Source of the DNA: Sporobolomyces roseus
Lineage: Eukaryota > Basidiomycota > Microbotryomycetes > Sporidiobolales > Sporidiobolaceae
DNA: 64,000 nucleotides
Direction of reading: 5' to 3'
Assembly: GCA_016617785.1 (NCBI GenBank)
Contig: JADILM010000001.1
Location: 1,178,001 to 1,242,000, forward strand
Positions within the stretch are counted from its first letter, which is position 1, and each line of letters starts with the position of its first letter. Positions 11,344-23,140 of the stretch are shown here, one piece after another. The notes under the pieces are model-generated. The model saw only the letters and a list, made by a program, of their open reading frames with translations, ran no database searches and was not told where the DNA came from. The position numbers and the translations under genes were made by a program.

Positions 11344-14300
11344 CTACTTTTTCCGTTGGAAAGTCCTGCGAGAACGACAAAGGGTTAGATGGACTGGAGT
11401 TGTAAGAGAGAGGAAGGGATGGCGACTTACTTGTTGAGCAGAGTAAGCACTCGAGAGACGTTCAAGCTCACTATAATGCGGAAGAAAGCGATTAATCAGG
11501 ACGCAGAAGTCAAGCGAACGGTTCGTAGGAACGACAACTCACCATACTCCATATCGAGCTGTTCGACGCCTTGATTCTTCTTCTCGAGTAGATCGTCAAT
11601 CTTGAGATCCATCTCGAGAATAGCCTTCTCCCGTCCTTTGCTGTTCGATGCGAAGAGACGAGGTCAGCACCTGGAGCAGAGACGACAAAGGATAGCTACG
11701 CACTAATGCAGAGCGATCAAGAAGGCACCCGGTGTCGGTGAACTGACGAGGAAGAAGATACTGGCTCGTCTGTTGATCAACACAAACCTTCAAAGTCAGC
11801 GAAATGGCGACGAAAACCCTGAGCGTAGCGATGACTAACCGATTCTCCGGTACGTTTGTCTCCATAATAATGTTGTCCTTCTCGAACTGAGCATGAGTGA
11901 ATTTGAACGGTCCCAACACTTGAGATTTCGCAGGTTTCGTCGCATCTTTTCCAGCGACCGAGACGACTCCGACTCCTGAACTCTTTCCCTTCGAAGCTGA
12001 AGTTTGTCGTACATTCTGTAGGTAAGCCTTGTACTGTTCGAGTTGAGATCGCAAGTAAGTGTTGTGATCTCCGATAGTCTTGTAAACGGCATCGAGAGAT
12101 CTCGTTTCGAGCAGAACCTTCTCCCTCAAGTTTCCGAGGTGAACGAGTTCGGCCGTGACTTCATCCGTCAATAACCGGTAACCATCTCGTCGATCGACCA
12201 ATCTCAGTTCCTCCAACTCCCTCAACATCTCTTTCACCTTGATTCCTTTTCGAACGAGAGTTGCGTCCTTCGCGGTTGCTGCAGCTTCGGCAACGACGGG
12301 TAGTTGTACAGGTCTCCGTTCGGATAGTCGAGGAATAGATCGAATGAGTTGGACGAAGATGGATTTCGCTTCGAGGTAAAGAATGTCGTTTTGAGTAACG
12401 TTGTTCTCGGCCATTAGAGCTGTTGTGATGTCTTGAATTGGCATCTCCCATCGAGAGTATAGCGGAAGGTCGATCGTTCGGTTCTCCTTTCGAGGTACTT
12501 GAGCTGGAGCGGGACCAAGTTCGTCGAGAAGGATTCGAAGGTGTTGTTTGTCGTTTCGAGCCTGTGATCATTCGAATTTAGTCGGGGTCATTCATATTGA
12601 TAGAAGTTCAGAGTACTCACAAGAGAATCGAGATGTGTGATGAGAAGAGATTGGGTGTTGTACAACTCGTTGAGGGTAATGTTGATTTGAAGATCCTTCT
12701 TTGACAGAGCCATGTATTGATCCATCTGTCCAACAAAGAAGTATGAACGCTGCTTCGAGGCCATCGAAGCAAGAAGATGCATACCTCGAGAGAATCGTAG
12801 AAATCGCCGACATCGCACAGGGCGTTCAAGAAGAGGTTCATTCGAGTCTTGTTTGTATCGACGAAAGGGTTGAGCGACATCATGTAAGCTTCTTTCGAGT
12901 ATGAAGGCTTGTTCGCGAGGTTTTGTAGCATTTTCGCGATCTGTAAAAGGCATTCTTCCGTCAAATCGAGTTTTCTTCTCCCTGATTTAAGCGGGAAATG
13001 CTAAACTTACGAGAGTGAGGGTTCTTCGAGGGTGCTTCGCGCTCGCTGGTAAGCTGTCGATGAGCATATAGGCTTGTGGAGTGACGATTGCGGGATTGAT
13101 GAATCGAAGGAAGAAGAAACCTCCGATCAATGAACAAATCGCGTAATCTGTAGCTTCAGGGTATTTTCGCTGATTCGAGACGAGCATCATCAGCATTCGA
13201 TTTCTCGCGCCAAGTGAGAAAAGGTCAAACTCACCTTTGTCAAACTTCTGATCTGTTTGCAAATCCATCGAATTCCGTAAGGTACGCTATCGATGCTGTC
13301 CATAATCGTCAGGAGGAAAGAGTTGGCGATTTCCATGAGCATCGTCAGTCGAGGTGCGATGATGTTCTGAACGTCTGGATTGGAAGCAGCGATTTCCGGG
13401 GTCACGTTTCGAGGTAAATCTTCCGGTAGTTCTCCAGTCTCATCGTGAATCGAATTGATCATTTGTTCGTAGACCTGTGATAAATTTTTGTGAGTATCTT
13501 GCACGAGCGAGTCGAGGCAAAGCGGAACATACTTTGAGAGGATTGATCTCGAGATTCAGATCTTTGTGTTCGATCAAACTGTTGATTCGTTCCGCCAACA
13601 CGCTCTTGAGATAACTTTGCCCGGGTCCTCGTCGAGTATACGTCGTCATCATTCGTGAAACGGGAGTGTTTGCTCGAAGTAGAGAACCGAATTCAGTCGC
13701 TGTTTCGAACTGTGCCGAGAGGACGGACTGTAAAAACCGACCAAAGTCAGCGCTTTTCGTTCGGTTTGAGCCATACTAGCGAAGACGTACTTGGAACATG
13801 GTGAGAAGCAAGTGCTCTTCCCGCGACTCGTACTGATTTCCGTACAAAGTGAACATAACCGTTTGAAGTAGAGTGTCGATTTCGCTGAGGGAGACTAGTC
13901 GGCAGAGTGCAGCGATATGTCGAGGTTCGGATTGTAGCAGGAAGAACAGATTCGAGTATTGCTAATGAAGCGACAGGCGTCAATATTCGCGTCGAAGGTG
14001 CGAAACGAATTTCGAGGGAAATGAGCTGACCTGTGTCCGTCGTTCATCCATATCTGATCCTTCACCTTCCTCTACATCTTCCAAATGTTCTCTGACCTCT
14101 TCTCGCTCATCCAAAGCCATGCGCTGCAGAGGGAAGAATTCGTCAATTCCGTCGAATTCGTTTAAAAGACATTCTCAGATTTGCTCACGTTCTGAATCAG
14201 CAGAGCTATCCGACTGTCAAGGTATCGTACATCCCGTTCCAATACGAAATTCTTCTTTGATTGAGCAGAGATTCTGGCTTTCAGTTCTCGAAGTCGTTTT

Positions 14301-14584
14301 TGGGCTGTTGCGACGGGAATGAACAAGTCAGTTCTGCTCTGTAGTGCTTCCTCCAGTACAGGTGGTCTTCTATGGTGATTGTAGAGCTGCAAGCATAACC
14401 TCCGTCGTGTAGGGTTCGCTTCCCCCTTGAACCCCCTCCTCTCGGGCCTTTAAAGTAAGGGAAAGGGAGACTCGCCTTTGGCCAACTCATCCTCGATCTC
14501 TGTATCCTGATCTGCAATCAAAGATTGCAATGCCGAGTAACGGTTCGTTGAACGAGTGCCGGACATGCTGTTTAAAGTCGACAT
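11344..14584 (-). CDS. gap1: Ras GTPase-activating protein, fungal Gap1 type with IQGAP-like C-terminus
   Basis: The N-terminal exon ([14 protein letters not shown]) is joined to [17 protein letters not shown] by a GC-AG intron, then [16 protein letters not shown]. The RasGAP domain follows: [47 protein letters not shown] and [16 protein letters not shown]. The arginine in SLLRANTP (codon at 13674-13676) sits where catalytic GAPs carry the arginine finger; IQGAPs have lost it, so this protein is likely active on Ras. The C-terminal RasGAP_C part reads [20 protein letters not shown] and ends [19 protein letters not shown], close to IQGAP tails. The last exon and stop at 11344 follow from splicing AA to GACTTTCC. 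Gap1 turns off Ras signalling in mating and cAMP control. An in-frame ATG at 14584 is used as start, with another at 14566; an upstream exon is possible. Confidence 0.88.
14305..14475 (-). other. GC-AG intron in the Ras GAP gene
   Basis: On the minus strand the donor reads AAAG/GCGAGT and the acceptor CAACAG/CCC, with CTGAC just before the acceptor. Only this splice joins the N-terminal frame to AQKRLRELK; no GT donor does so. Confidence 0.7.
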
Positions 14585-16620
14585 GGAGGAGGCGGGTGAG
14601 CGAGCAACAGCCTGCAGTCGTTGATTCACTTGTTGGGGTCTACACTAGTCTACTATCGCGTTCTATGAGATCTTGACGAGTTCTTGAGCTCCTTGCGTGT
14701 TGGTAAACAAGGTCGAAGGTCGCGTCCGATTTAATGAACAGAGGGGAGAGAAAAGAGGGGGGAGAATGCCACTCGAGCGTCGGCTCGTTTGTAGGGTGAC
14801 TCTGTTCTGTTGTAGTTGTCCCTTCTGAGTGATGTAGCAGCTGTTCTACTATCGGAGTCGGGGGTTGGTGGAGGTCGAACTCGTCTCTCCTTCCTTTCTT
14901 CCTCCTTCCCTTTCCCTCCTTCAATCATTCTTGTCCTGCGCTTGACTTTCTCTATTCTCTATTGAAGGCTGCTGCTCCTGACACGGTAGGCTCTCGAATA
15001 CCGCGGCTCACAACTCTCTTTCTCCCTCCCTCCCTTCTCCTCTTCTTCCCCTTTCGCAACTTCTCTTCATTCAGCAAAGATCGCTGATACGCGCAAGTCC
15101 GTATCTACACGACACGATACTGTCAAGGGAACTAGAACTCGATGCTTCGTCTTCTGAATTTCAACAAGAGGCTGTCGTTGGAGTTTCGACTTTGAATAGG
15201 ACCTCCATTCCAACAGCTCAAAGGGCGAGTCTACAATGTCCATCTTCACTCAATTCATTATCCCGTGACTTCGGCTCTGTACCATCACTTCGGCTGACCA
15301 CGTTCTCGACTCTCTCTTGATAGAAGCGTCGTGCCTGAGCTTCGCATCGATCATCTCATTTGCGAAAAGAACACTCGAAGAACTCGTCGACATTTATGAA
15401 GGCATTATGATGGAAGGATGGCTCCCGACGACAACCTCTGTCAGAGGGTTGCTTGACTAGTAGACGACCATGCAGTTTCGGACAACGAAGAGGAAAAGGA
15501 GGAGCGGTTAAAGGACTAAGTTCCGAAGCGATCCTTGAAGTCGCAGGACCTGCAGAGTCACTCGACGATCGTGTCGAGAAGAAAATGGGAACTTTGGGTT
15601 GACCAAGCAAGGGGCAGAAAACGTATGAGTTTGCGAGAAAAAGAGAAGGAAGTAAATTTTTTACTCCTCCTTCCGAACGTTCGCAATGTCAAGATGCGGA
15701 AAGTACTGTACAGTATGTACTCGTTCTCAAATACACAGCAGGACTAGTTTGAAAGCTTATCGGCAGGAGAGAAACGTGTAAAGTCAAGCGGTTATATAAG
15801 AGTGTCTCGCGAAGCGGGAGGGAAACGAGAGAGTCCAATGCTCTAGCAAAGGGGTGAGATCTGCGACTCGGGGCAGATATCGTGTGTTCAGTTCAATGAG
15901 CGTGATAACGAGAGAAAGAAGGTCCGACGATGCAGAGAGGAAACCGAGAGAGATTGAGAGGGAGAAAGAGAAACGAAGATAGGCACCGAAAGAAAAGAAA
16001 AAAGCTCCCACGAGACGAAGAAAGAAGTGGGAGTCGAAACGAGAACGAGAACGAGGCCCACGAGAAGTTTTCTCGTCGAAGCCGATTATCGTTCGTTGCG
16101 AAACAGGTCTTGTCTCGTCTTGAGTACACACACTGGCAATCGTTCGTTACTGTCTCACAGAAGCTTTTACTCTATCTGTTCGATCAAAGTCTTGTACTTG
16201 TACCTCCACACACTTCCGAGAGAGCGAGAGCAAAAGAAGTTTCGAATTTCAACTCGAAACGGCTGCAAGTCTCTCCGCTTCTCCACGTCAAACACCAAAC
16301 GAACTATACTCAGTTCGAGGAGGGACATATACTATGTCCTACGTCGCTACAGGTGAGTCTATTCTCTGAGAAAGAGTTGCTTGCGAAGAAAAACAGAGAG
16401 GGCGGGCAAAAGTTTCCCTTCGCTCTCCTCTCTTTCGCTTTCTCCACCACTCTACCTCGGAAATCGATTGACACCTTTGAATCGCAAGTAGGACCAGATC
16501 TTTCACCTCACAAGAGTATCCTCGACTCGTACACTCCTCGATATCCCGGTTCACTACCCAACTCTCCTTCGACTTTCCATCATTTCCCTCCCCTCCTTCG
16601 CTCTTACCAGGGCTTCAGTA
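14585..16620. promoter_or_regulatory. Long divergent spacer, Ras GAP / Medusa regulator
   Basis: About 2 kb between two genes pointing away from each other, large for this window. An exon-like open stretch lies at about 15068-15460 (see findings) without an ATG. From 15930 the frame leading into the Medusa gene stays open for some 230 codons, but its composition (Arg/Glu/Lys-rich, then mixed) does not look like protein. A GTGAGT at about 16352 and a CCAG at about 16610 could bound a 5' leader intron. A long leader is common in developmental regulators. Confidence 0.4.
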
Positions 16621-19202
16621 TGGCTACGTCGTACTCGGGTGGAGATGGTGATTCCCTCGTAGTGGCCCCTCAACCGACTGATCCCGTCAATTCCTCTGCT
16701 TCTCTTCATCAACTCGAAACAACTCCATCAATCTCCAGCCATCCTTCGAGACCGACCTCTCCCTTGTTGGATGATTCGACCTCTTTCTACACCTCCTACG
16801 ATGCATCACAAACGATCCCCGCACCTTCTGAACCCTCTCATCCTCGTTCTCACTCTGCTGAAGAACTCATCTCTTCTTACCCATCTCACAACCCAGAACT
16901 CGATCAAACTTCTCGCGCCAGCTCGATCAATTACTCGAAAACGATCAAAGTGGTACAATGGACTCCTCAGCGTGGAGACGCGGGAACTCAAGTGACAATA
17001 ATTCTCGATTCTTCCGTGATTCGACTCGCTCAACCTACTCTTCAGAATTCCTCGGCCCCTCCCTTCTTCGGTCCTGGTTCGAGTTCATCTCCCGACACTC
17101 CTATCAACCGCACCTTCTCTGTCCTGTTCGGTCAAGCACCTGCGCCAACAGATTTCACTCGGGCTCAAGCGATCGATGGAAACGGAGTTGGGCAGAGTAT
17201 GAATGCGGGACCAAACAGTGAAGATGCTTTCGTAGTCTTGACGACTTTCACACCTTCGAGGCAAGCGATGGGACCTGTTGGAGAACCGGTGTTGGTGATT
17301 GTGCAAGTTTTGGATGAGAATGCGGGAGTGGTTGAATCGACTATTGTCGGAACATGGGATGTCGGCGCAGCTCGTGAGTCTCCAACTTGTCACCTTCCTT
17401 ACGACTTATCTGACGTTGTCTCGTTCAGCTGCTACACCTTCACGATTGAACGCTTTGAAGAGGTCTGGAGATGAACTTGTCAGCGATCGAGACGCTCCCG
17501 GTATCAGGAGTGAGTCGCAAAAGCCCCGTTTACCTTCTCTCGATCAAACTGACGCTCTTCCTTACTACAGGTCCCAGTCAATCGCAACTCGGAAGTCCTG
17601 TTCGACCAGGAGCTGAATGGACCTCTCCTTCGATGACTCAACTCGGCATTCCCGCTATTCGCACTTCTTCCACCGAGACAGACGCACAAGATTCGAATGG
17701 AGTCGTTCCCGCCGCCACTCCCGCTCCTCCTACCAAGACCGCCGCTCCTCAAGCAGGAACGACCCTCGTCAACGGTCAACCTGAACTCATTCGTACTTCG
17801 CAGATCCAAGCACCTAAGCAAGGATTCGGAGCGACTTACTCTCACAAGGTCGTACTCAAACTGCAGGGAGATCTCAACACGATGGCGATGGGATGGACGA
17901 ATGAAGAGTGGCAGAATCGTAGGCGTTTGATTCAGTTCTGGCCTCAACAAGAGGGAAACATCATCAACGTCGCTTTCCGTCCGGTTCCTCAGAATGATTG
18001 GCAACCGAACTCGATCACTGTCTCTTGCATCTTCCGCGACGAATGGAACGAATGTTTCGTCACCTCGGTCGACACTATCTACCTCCTCGAAGCTCTCGTT
18101 GGATCCCGCTTCTCGGTAGAGGAGAAGAATCGAATCCGTCGCAACCTCGAAGGGTTCAAGCCTTTGACCGTCTCGAAGAGCAAACCCGATGCCGAACCTT
18201 TCTTCAAGCTCATCATGGGATTCCCTCAACCGAAACCTCGAAACATCGAGAAGGACGTCAAAGTTTTCCCTTGGAAGATCCTATCGAACGCTCTCAAGAA
18301 GATCATGAGCAAATATGTGAGCCTCTATACATTCTTTCTGGTCTATATCCGAATCGAGACTGAAAATTTGCATCGAGTTGCAGTCTGCGAATTATCCTCT
18401 CAACGCCGATGGTAGCAACTACACTCCTGATCCCGGGGATCAACCGAGCACTTCTCAAGCAGGACTCGCTGCACCTGTATCGCCTCATCTCGCCAGCACA
18501 TCTCACACTCCATCTCCTCACGCGGTTTCGAATTCTCCTCACATTCCTCAATCTCCTCACCTCGGACAATCTTCATCCGGACACTTCTCTCACACTTCTA
18601 CACCACATCTCAATCAATCTCCCAATATTTCGAGCGGTGCTTTCGTCCCTCGCTCCCCTCAACTTCAACAAATTCACTCGCATTCTCCAAACATTCCTCA
18701 CTCTCCTCAACGACTCAACCTCGTCGCTCCGGTTCCCTCCTACTCTCGAGGTCCTTACGATATTCCTTCATCATCATCATACGACTCTCGCGATTACTCG
18801 ATCCCGCAACACAACGTGTATGGATCGATCCCTCCGTCGTCGAACGGCCACCAGAATCATCATCAATCATCCCATCATCAACAACAGCAACTCTTCCCCT
18901 CTGCGGAAGACTACGGAGTCAACGCTCAACACCTCGCTCCTCCTTCCTCTTCAAACAACCTCAATCATTACCGTTCGTACTCGGAAGGTCTACCTCGTTC
19001 TGTTCAAGACGGTCAATCATCGTCGATGTATACTTCAGCTCCTCCGGTCGGCGGTCAATCCTTCACCCATTACGACCCTTCTTCTCACGCCGCGAGCAGT
19101 TTCTACGCGCAATCTCAACAAGATTGGGGACCTCCACAACCTCTCAACGGAGGAGGAGGAGGTTCGAACGGAGACCTCAATGCTCAAGTCGACGGCAAAT
19201 AA
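16621..19202 (+). CDS. medA: Medusa-family (MedA/Med1) developmental regulator, DUF7082-type core
   Basis: The start is ATG 16621 (MATSYSGGDGDSLVV). The core begins at INYSKTIKVVQWTPQRGDAG, a Greek-key-like segment with AGTQVTIILDSS. Three introns follow. The strongest match is KQGFGATYSHKVVLKLQGDL, MGWTNEEWQNRRRLIQFW, SCIFRDEWNECFVTSVDTIY and RNLEGFKPLTVSK, ending PRNIEKDVKVFPWKIL and ALKKIMSKY. This is the family hallmark of Aspergillus MedA, Ustilago Med1, Magnaporthe Acr1 and Fusarium Ren1, which control sporulation, adhesion and virulence-related growth. The last exon (from SANYPLN) is Pro/Ser/His/Gln-rich and ends at TAA 19200-19202. Ustilago Med1 influences expression of the HMG gene prf1, which makes the nearby HMG gene of interest, though the link is only by analogy. 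Confidence 0.88.
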
Positions 19203-19400
19203 AGCAATTAATCACTCTCCCTCTCCATCTGTACTTTGAATCGATACGACAATCAAAAGAATACCCACAAATCTGTTCCAACCCAACTCTAGCAATACCT
19301 CTACCTCTCTCTCTCTCTTCTTGTACAATTATAAGTTTCTCACTCTGTTTGCTTTACCACTAGTTCCATCTCTTCCCTACATCCACTCGCAGTAGCAGCT

Positions 19401-19403
<3 letters not shown>

Positions 19404-19439
<36 letters not shown>
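19404..19439. repeat. (CT)n microsatellite
   Basis: About 17 CT units without interruption in the spacer between the Medusa and Hsp110 genes. Confidence 0.95.
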
Positions 19440-19442
<3 letters not shown>

Positions 19443-19592
19443 TCGGATTTTGTTCTTTTCACTCCTTCGTTTTTCCCTCCTCGTCCTTTGTCTTTGTCGT
19501 CTGTTTGTTTGTTGGGTACCGATATTCTTCAATCGCTTGCTTGAAACCAATCTACGGAACTGCATAATCTTCTCTCATGTTTCTTGACTTGC

Positions 19593-19626
19593 GAAATTCT
19601 TTAGAATTCTCTAGAAGAAAAGTTTC
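19593..19626 (+). promoter_or_regulatory. Possible heat-shock element cluster upstream of Hsp110
   Basis: GAA/TTC triplets occur at 19593, 19597, 19604, 19607, 19614, 19617 and 19624. The spacing is not the perfect 5-base step of a classic element, so this is only a candidate Hsf1 site. The position about 200 bases upstream of the ATG is plausible. Confidence 0.3.
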
Positions 19627-19812
19627 AAGTTGCATCCGACGTGCTCATCCCTCTCCTTCTCCTCCACTCTCCAAGCCCCGTTCATTCGGAGTTAATCAGT
19701 TTACAGTCTACACTCCAGTACACCTCTACACTACACTCGGCTTCAGTCCGCACAGCTTCAAGCAAACTTTCTCTCAGACTCTTTCAATCCTTTAAACTTT
19801 CTTGAATCTAAA

Positions 19813-22732
19813 ATGACTTCAGTTGTCGGTCTCGGTGAGTGCAGCAGATTGCTTTATCCAGTGCATATCAAGCTGATCAGCCTATGTCTATTGTCCTTGT
19901 CTAGATATCGGACAGTACGGATCAAAGGTGAGAATCAATTCCTTTCTTTCATCATGAATTTCAAGTCCTCCACGGCTTCTTGTCCTACGTGTACACTCGC
20001 AATATAATCATGAGACTGATGAGAATCTTTCTACATAGATTGGTGCTGCCCGTAACCGTGGTATCGATATTCTCGTTAACGAGGTTTCGAACCGTGCCAC
20101 CCCGTGAGTTCCAACAGCTTCACTTTCATTGCCTTTCGCTCGCGGAGCATGGAAACTAAGTGATTATATCAATCGCTAGCTCCCTCGTCGCTTTCGGCCC
20201 TCGATCGCGTGTTCTCGGTGAATCAGCAAAGACTCAAGAAACTTCCAACTTCCGCAACACTGTCGGATCTTTCAAGCGTCTTATCGGACGAACAATTGAG
20301 TGAGTATGACTTATTTCGGAGGAAGCGTTGTGAGCGAGAACTGAACAGCTGAATTGGAACAGTGACCCTGATGTTGAAGTTGAGAAGAAGTTCATGAACA
20401 ACGAGATTGTCAAGGTTGGAAACACTGTTGGTGTCAACGTGAGTCGCGAGAAGCTCAGTATGGAATTAGAGGGGAAGAGCTGACGGGAAATATCGTCGGA
20501 AACAGGTCAACTACCTCGGAGAACCCACTACTTTCTCGGCTACTCAAGTTTACGCCATGTACCTCGCCAAGCTCAAGGATACCGCTTCCGTCGAGCTCAA
20601 GGCTGCCGTCAACGACGTTTCGATCGCTGTCCCCGTTTGGTACACTGAGGCTCAACGACGGGCGGTTATCGACGCTGCCGAAATCGCTGGACTCAACCCC
20701 CTCCGACTCATCAACGACACTACCGCCACTGCTCTCGGTTACGGTATCACCAAGACCGATCTCCCCGCTGTTGGTGAGCCCTCCCGAAACGTCGTTTTCG
20801 TCGACGTTGGACACTCGGACTACACCGTTTCGATCGTTTCCTTCAACAAGGGTCAACTCGTTGTCAAGGGTACCGCCTTCGACCGTCACTTCGGAGGACG
20901 AGACTTCGATTACGCTCTCGTTCAACACTTCGCGAAGGAGTTCTCTGAGAAGTACAAGATCGATGTCAACTCGAACAAGAAGGCTATCTTCCGTCTCACT
21001 GCCGCCGTCGAGAAGCTCAAGAAGGTTCTCTCTGCCAACGCCCTCGCCCCTCTCTCCGTAGAATCCATCATGAACGACATCGACGCCTCCTCGACCATGA
21101 AGCGAGAGGAATTCGAAGAACTCATCTCCCCCGTCCTCGAAAAGGTTACCGTTCCCCTCGAACAAGCCCTCGCCGCTTCCGGTCTCTCGAAGGAGGACAT
21201 CGAATCTATCGAACTCGTTGGTGGATCGACCCGTATTCCCTCCCTCAAGCAACGCATTCAGGACTTCTTCGGTCGACCCCTCTCCTTCACCTCGAACCAA
21301 GACGAGGCTATCGCCCGTGGTGCCACCCTTGCTTGCGCTCAAGTTTCCCCCGTCTTCAAGGTCCGAGAATTCAACACCTTTGACGCTCAACTCTTCCCCA
21401 TCGAACTTTCCTGGGAAGCTTCGGCTGATGCCGCTGCTGACGAGGGAACCAACATCCTCGCTTTCGACGTCGGAAACGCCATTCCTTCGACCAAGGTCCT
21501 CTCCTTCACTCGATCAGAGCCTTTCGAACTCGAGGCGAAGTACGCCAACCCTCAATCTCTTCCCGGAGGAATCAACCCTTGGATCGGAAAGTACACCGTC
21601 AAGGGTGTCAAGGCTTCCGCTGAAGGTGCCAAGCAACTCGTCAAGGTCAAGGCTCGTCTCAACCTTTCCGGATGCCTCTCGTTCGAGGGTGCCACTCTCA
21701 TCGAGGAAGGACCCGAGGAGACCGTTCCCGAACCTATGGAGACCGAATCCGCTGCTCCTCCCGCTGAAGGAGAGGCTGCCGCCCCCGCTGAACCTGCCGC
21801 TCCCCCTAAGAAGGTCCGCAAGACCACCAAGACCGCTCTCCCTACCTCCTCTGCCGGTCTCCGCCTCGATGTTGCCCTCGTCAACGACTTCAAGGAGAAG
21901 GAAGGACAAATGTACGCTTCTGACAAGCTCGTTCTCGAGACTGAGGTAAGATTTTATCTTTCTCCCGGATCTTATAAAGTCAAGTTACTGATTTTCGAAA
22001 TCGCTTCTCTCGTCGATAGGACCGAAAGAACGCTCTCGAGGAGTACGTTTACGACGTCCGAGAGAAGCTTGAGGGTGCATGGAAGAAGTTCGCCGCGCCT
22101 GAGGAGTCTGAGAAGCTTCGTGCTCTCGCTTCGCAAGCCGAGGACTGGCTTTACTCGGAGGAGGGAGAGGATGCTACCAAGTCGGCGTACGTTGAGCGAC
22201 TCGATGGACTCAAGGTTCTAGGAGGACCTGTCGCCCTTCGATTCCGAGAACAAGATGAACGACCCCGAGCCGCTTCTCAACTTCGAGAACTCCTTCACTC
22301 TTACCAAGAGAAGGCAAACTCTCCCGATTACCAACACATCCCCGCTGACAAGCTCCAAACCGTTATTGAGGATGTCGCCAACACTGAATCATGGCTCTCG
22401 AACAAGCTCGCTTCTCAATCCGAGAAGATGCCTTACGAGAAGCTTTCGATCACTTCAGCTGAGATGCTCAAGCGAAAGGACGAGTGAGTACACCGCCTCC
22501 CTTCTCATCCATTACAGTTACTGACGATCCTTCGTACAGGCTCTTCAACAAGATCCAACCCATCATCACCATTCCCAAGCCCAAGGCGAAGACTGAGGAG
22601 ACCCCCAAACCAGCAGCAGAAGAGACCGCTCCTCCCGCTGCCGATGCCGATATGGCCGATGCTACCGAAGCGCCAGTCGAGGGTGCCGAGAAGGAAGCTG
22701 GAAACGACATGTCGGTAGAGGAACTTGATTAA
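19813..22732 (+). CDS. SSE1: Hsp110 chaperone / Hsp70 nucleotide-exchange factor
   Basis: The start is ATG 19813; small exons encode [15 protein letters not shown] and [20 protein letters not shown], then [19 protein letters not shown] and [15 protein letters not shown]. The long exon from about 20505 carries the rest of the Hsp70-like ATPase domain ([51 protein letters not shown]) and the beta-sandwich part with an acidic/Pro-Ala insert. The C-terminal helical domain reads [18 protein letters not shown] and [17 protein letters not shown], ending MSVEELD. These are Hsp110 (Sse1/Hsp88) rather than Hsp70 features: VNYLGEP after NTVGVN, the long C-terminal extension, and no EEVD. It exchanges nucleotide on cytosolic Hsp70 and holds unfolded proteins. 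Codon choice (CTC, GTC, AAG, GCC) is the most biased in the window, as expected for high expression. Confidence 0.95.
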
Positions 22733-23140
22733 ACCCTTTTTGTTCGTGTCATTTTTGTGAATACCGTACCCTACCTAAAAGCCCCTTTTTGACAATAGAA
22801 TTTTGTTCTTTTTGATTCCCCCCCTCTCATCATGTTCATCGTCGTTGCTTGACGTGAGAGTGAGAGTGTTACTTGCGAAATCCGTTTCTTCTTCGAAAGT
22901 TCAACTTTTGACTTCGTCATCTCACTCACCTCCTCAAACAACTCACTCCCGCCCAATCAGCTACCCTTCTCAGTAAGCTATCATCTCAGAGCAGTACCAG
23001 CGTGCTAGCTGGTGTCTCGATTCCTCTCCCTCTCCTCTCACTTCGCTCAGATCCCGACTAACCTCCTCGTTCTCTACAGCCTCCGATCTACCTCTTGAAC
23101 ACACTCAACCACTCCTACTACTCTCAGAACACTCTCAACC
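22733..23140. other. Spacer between Hsp110 and VMA16
   Basis: Holds the 3' flank of Hsp110 (T-rich tracts soon after the stop) and a pyrimidine-rich leader before the VMA16 ATG. No gene seen. Confidence 0.5.

Larger units (their letters stand above)
19203..19812. promoter_or_regulatory. Spacer with CT microsatellite; Hsp110 promoter
   Basis: Contains the 3' flank of the Medusa gene, a (CT)n run, and the Hsp110 leader, which is pyrimidine-rich up to the ATG. Confidence 0.5.

Noticed and set aside
17504..18229. 241-codon antisense frame within the Medusa gene
   Set aside because: Overlaps the conserved Medusa core, has no domain, and reflects base composition.
20455..21390. 311-codon open frame antisense to the Hsp110 ATPase domain
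   Set aside because: Strong codon bias in highly expressed genes keeps the reverse strand open; the product is Gly/Ser/Glu/Val-repetitive with no domain.
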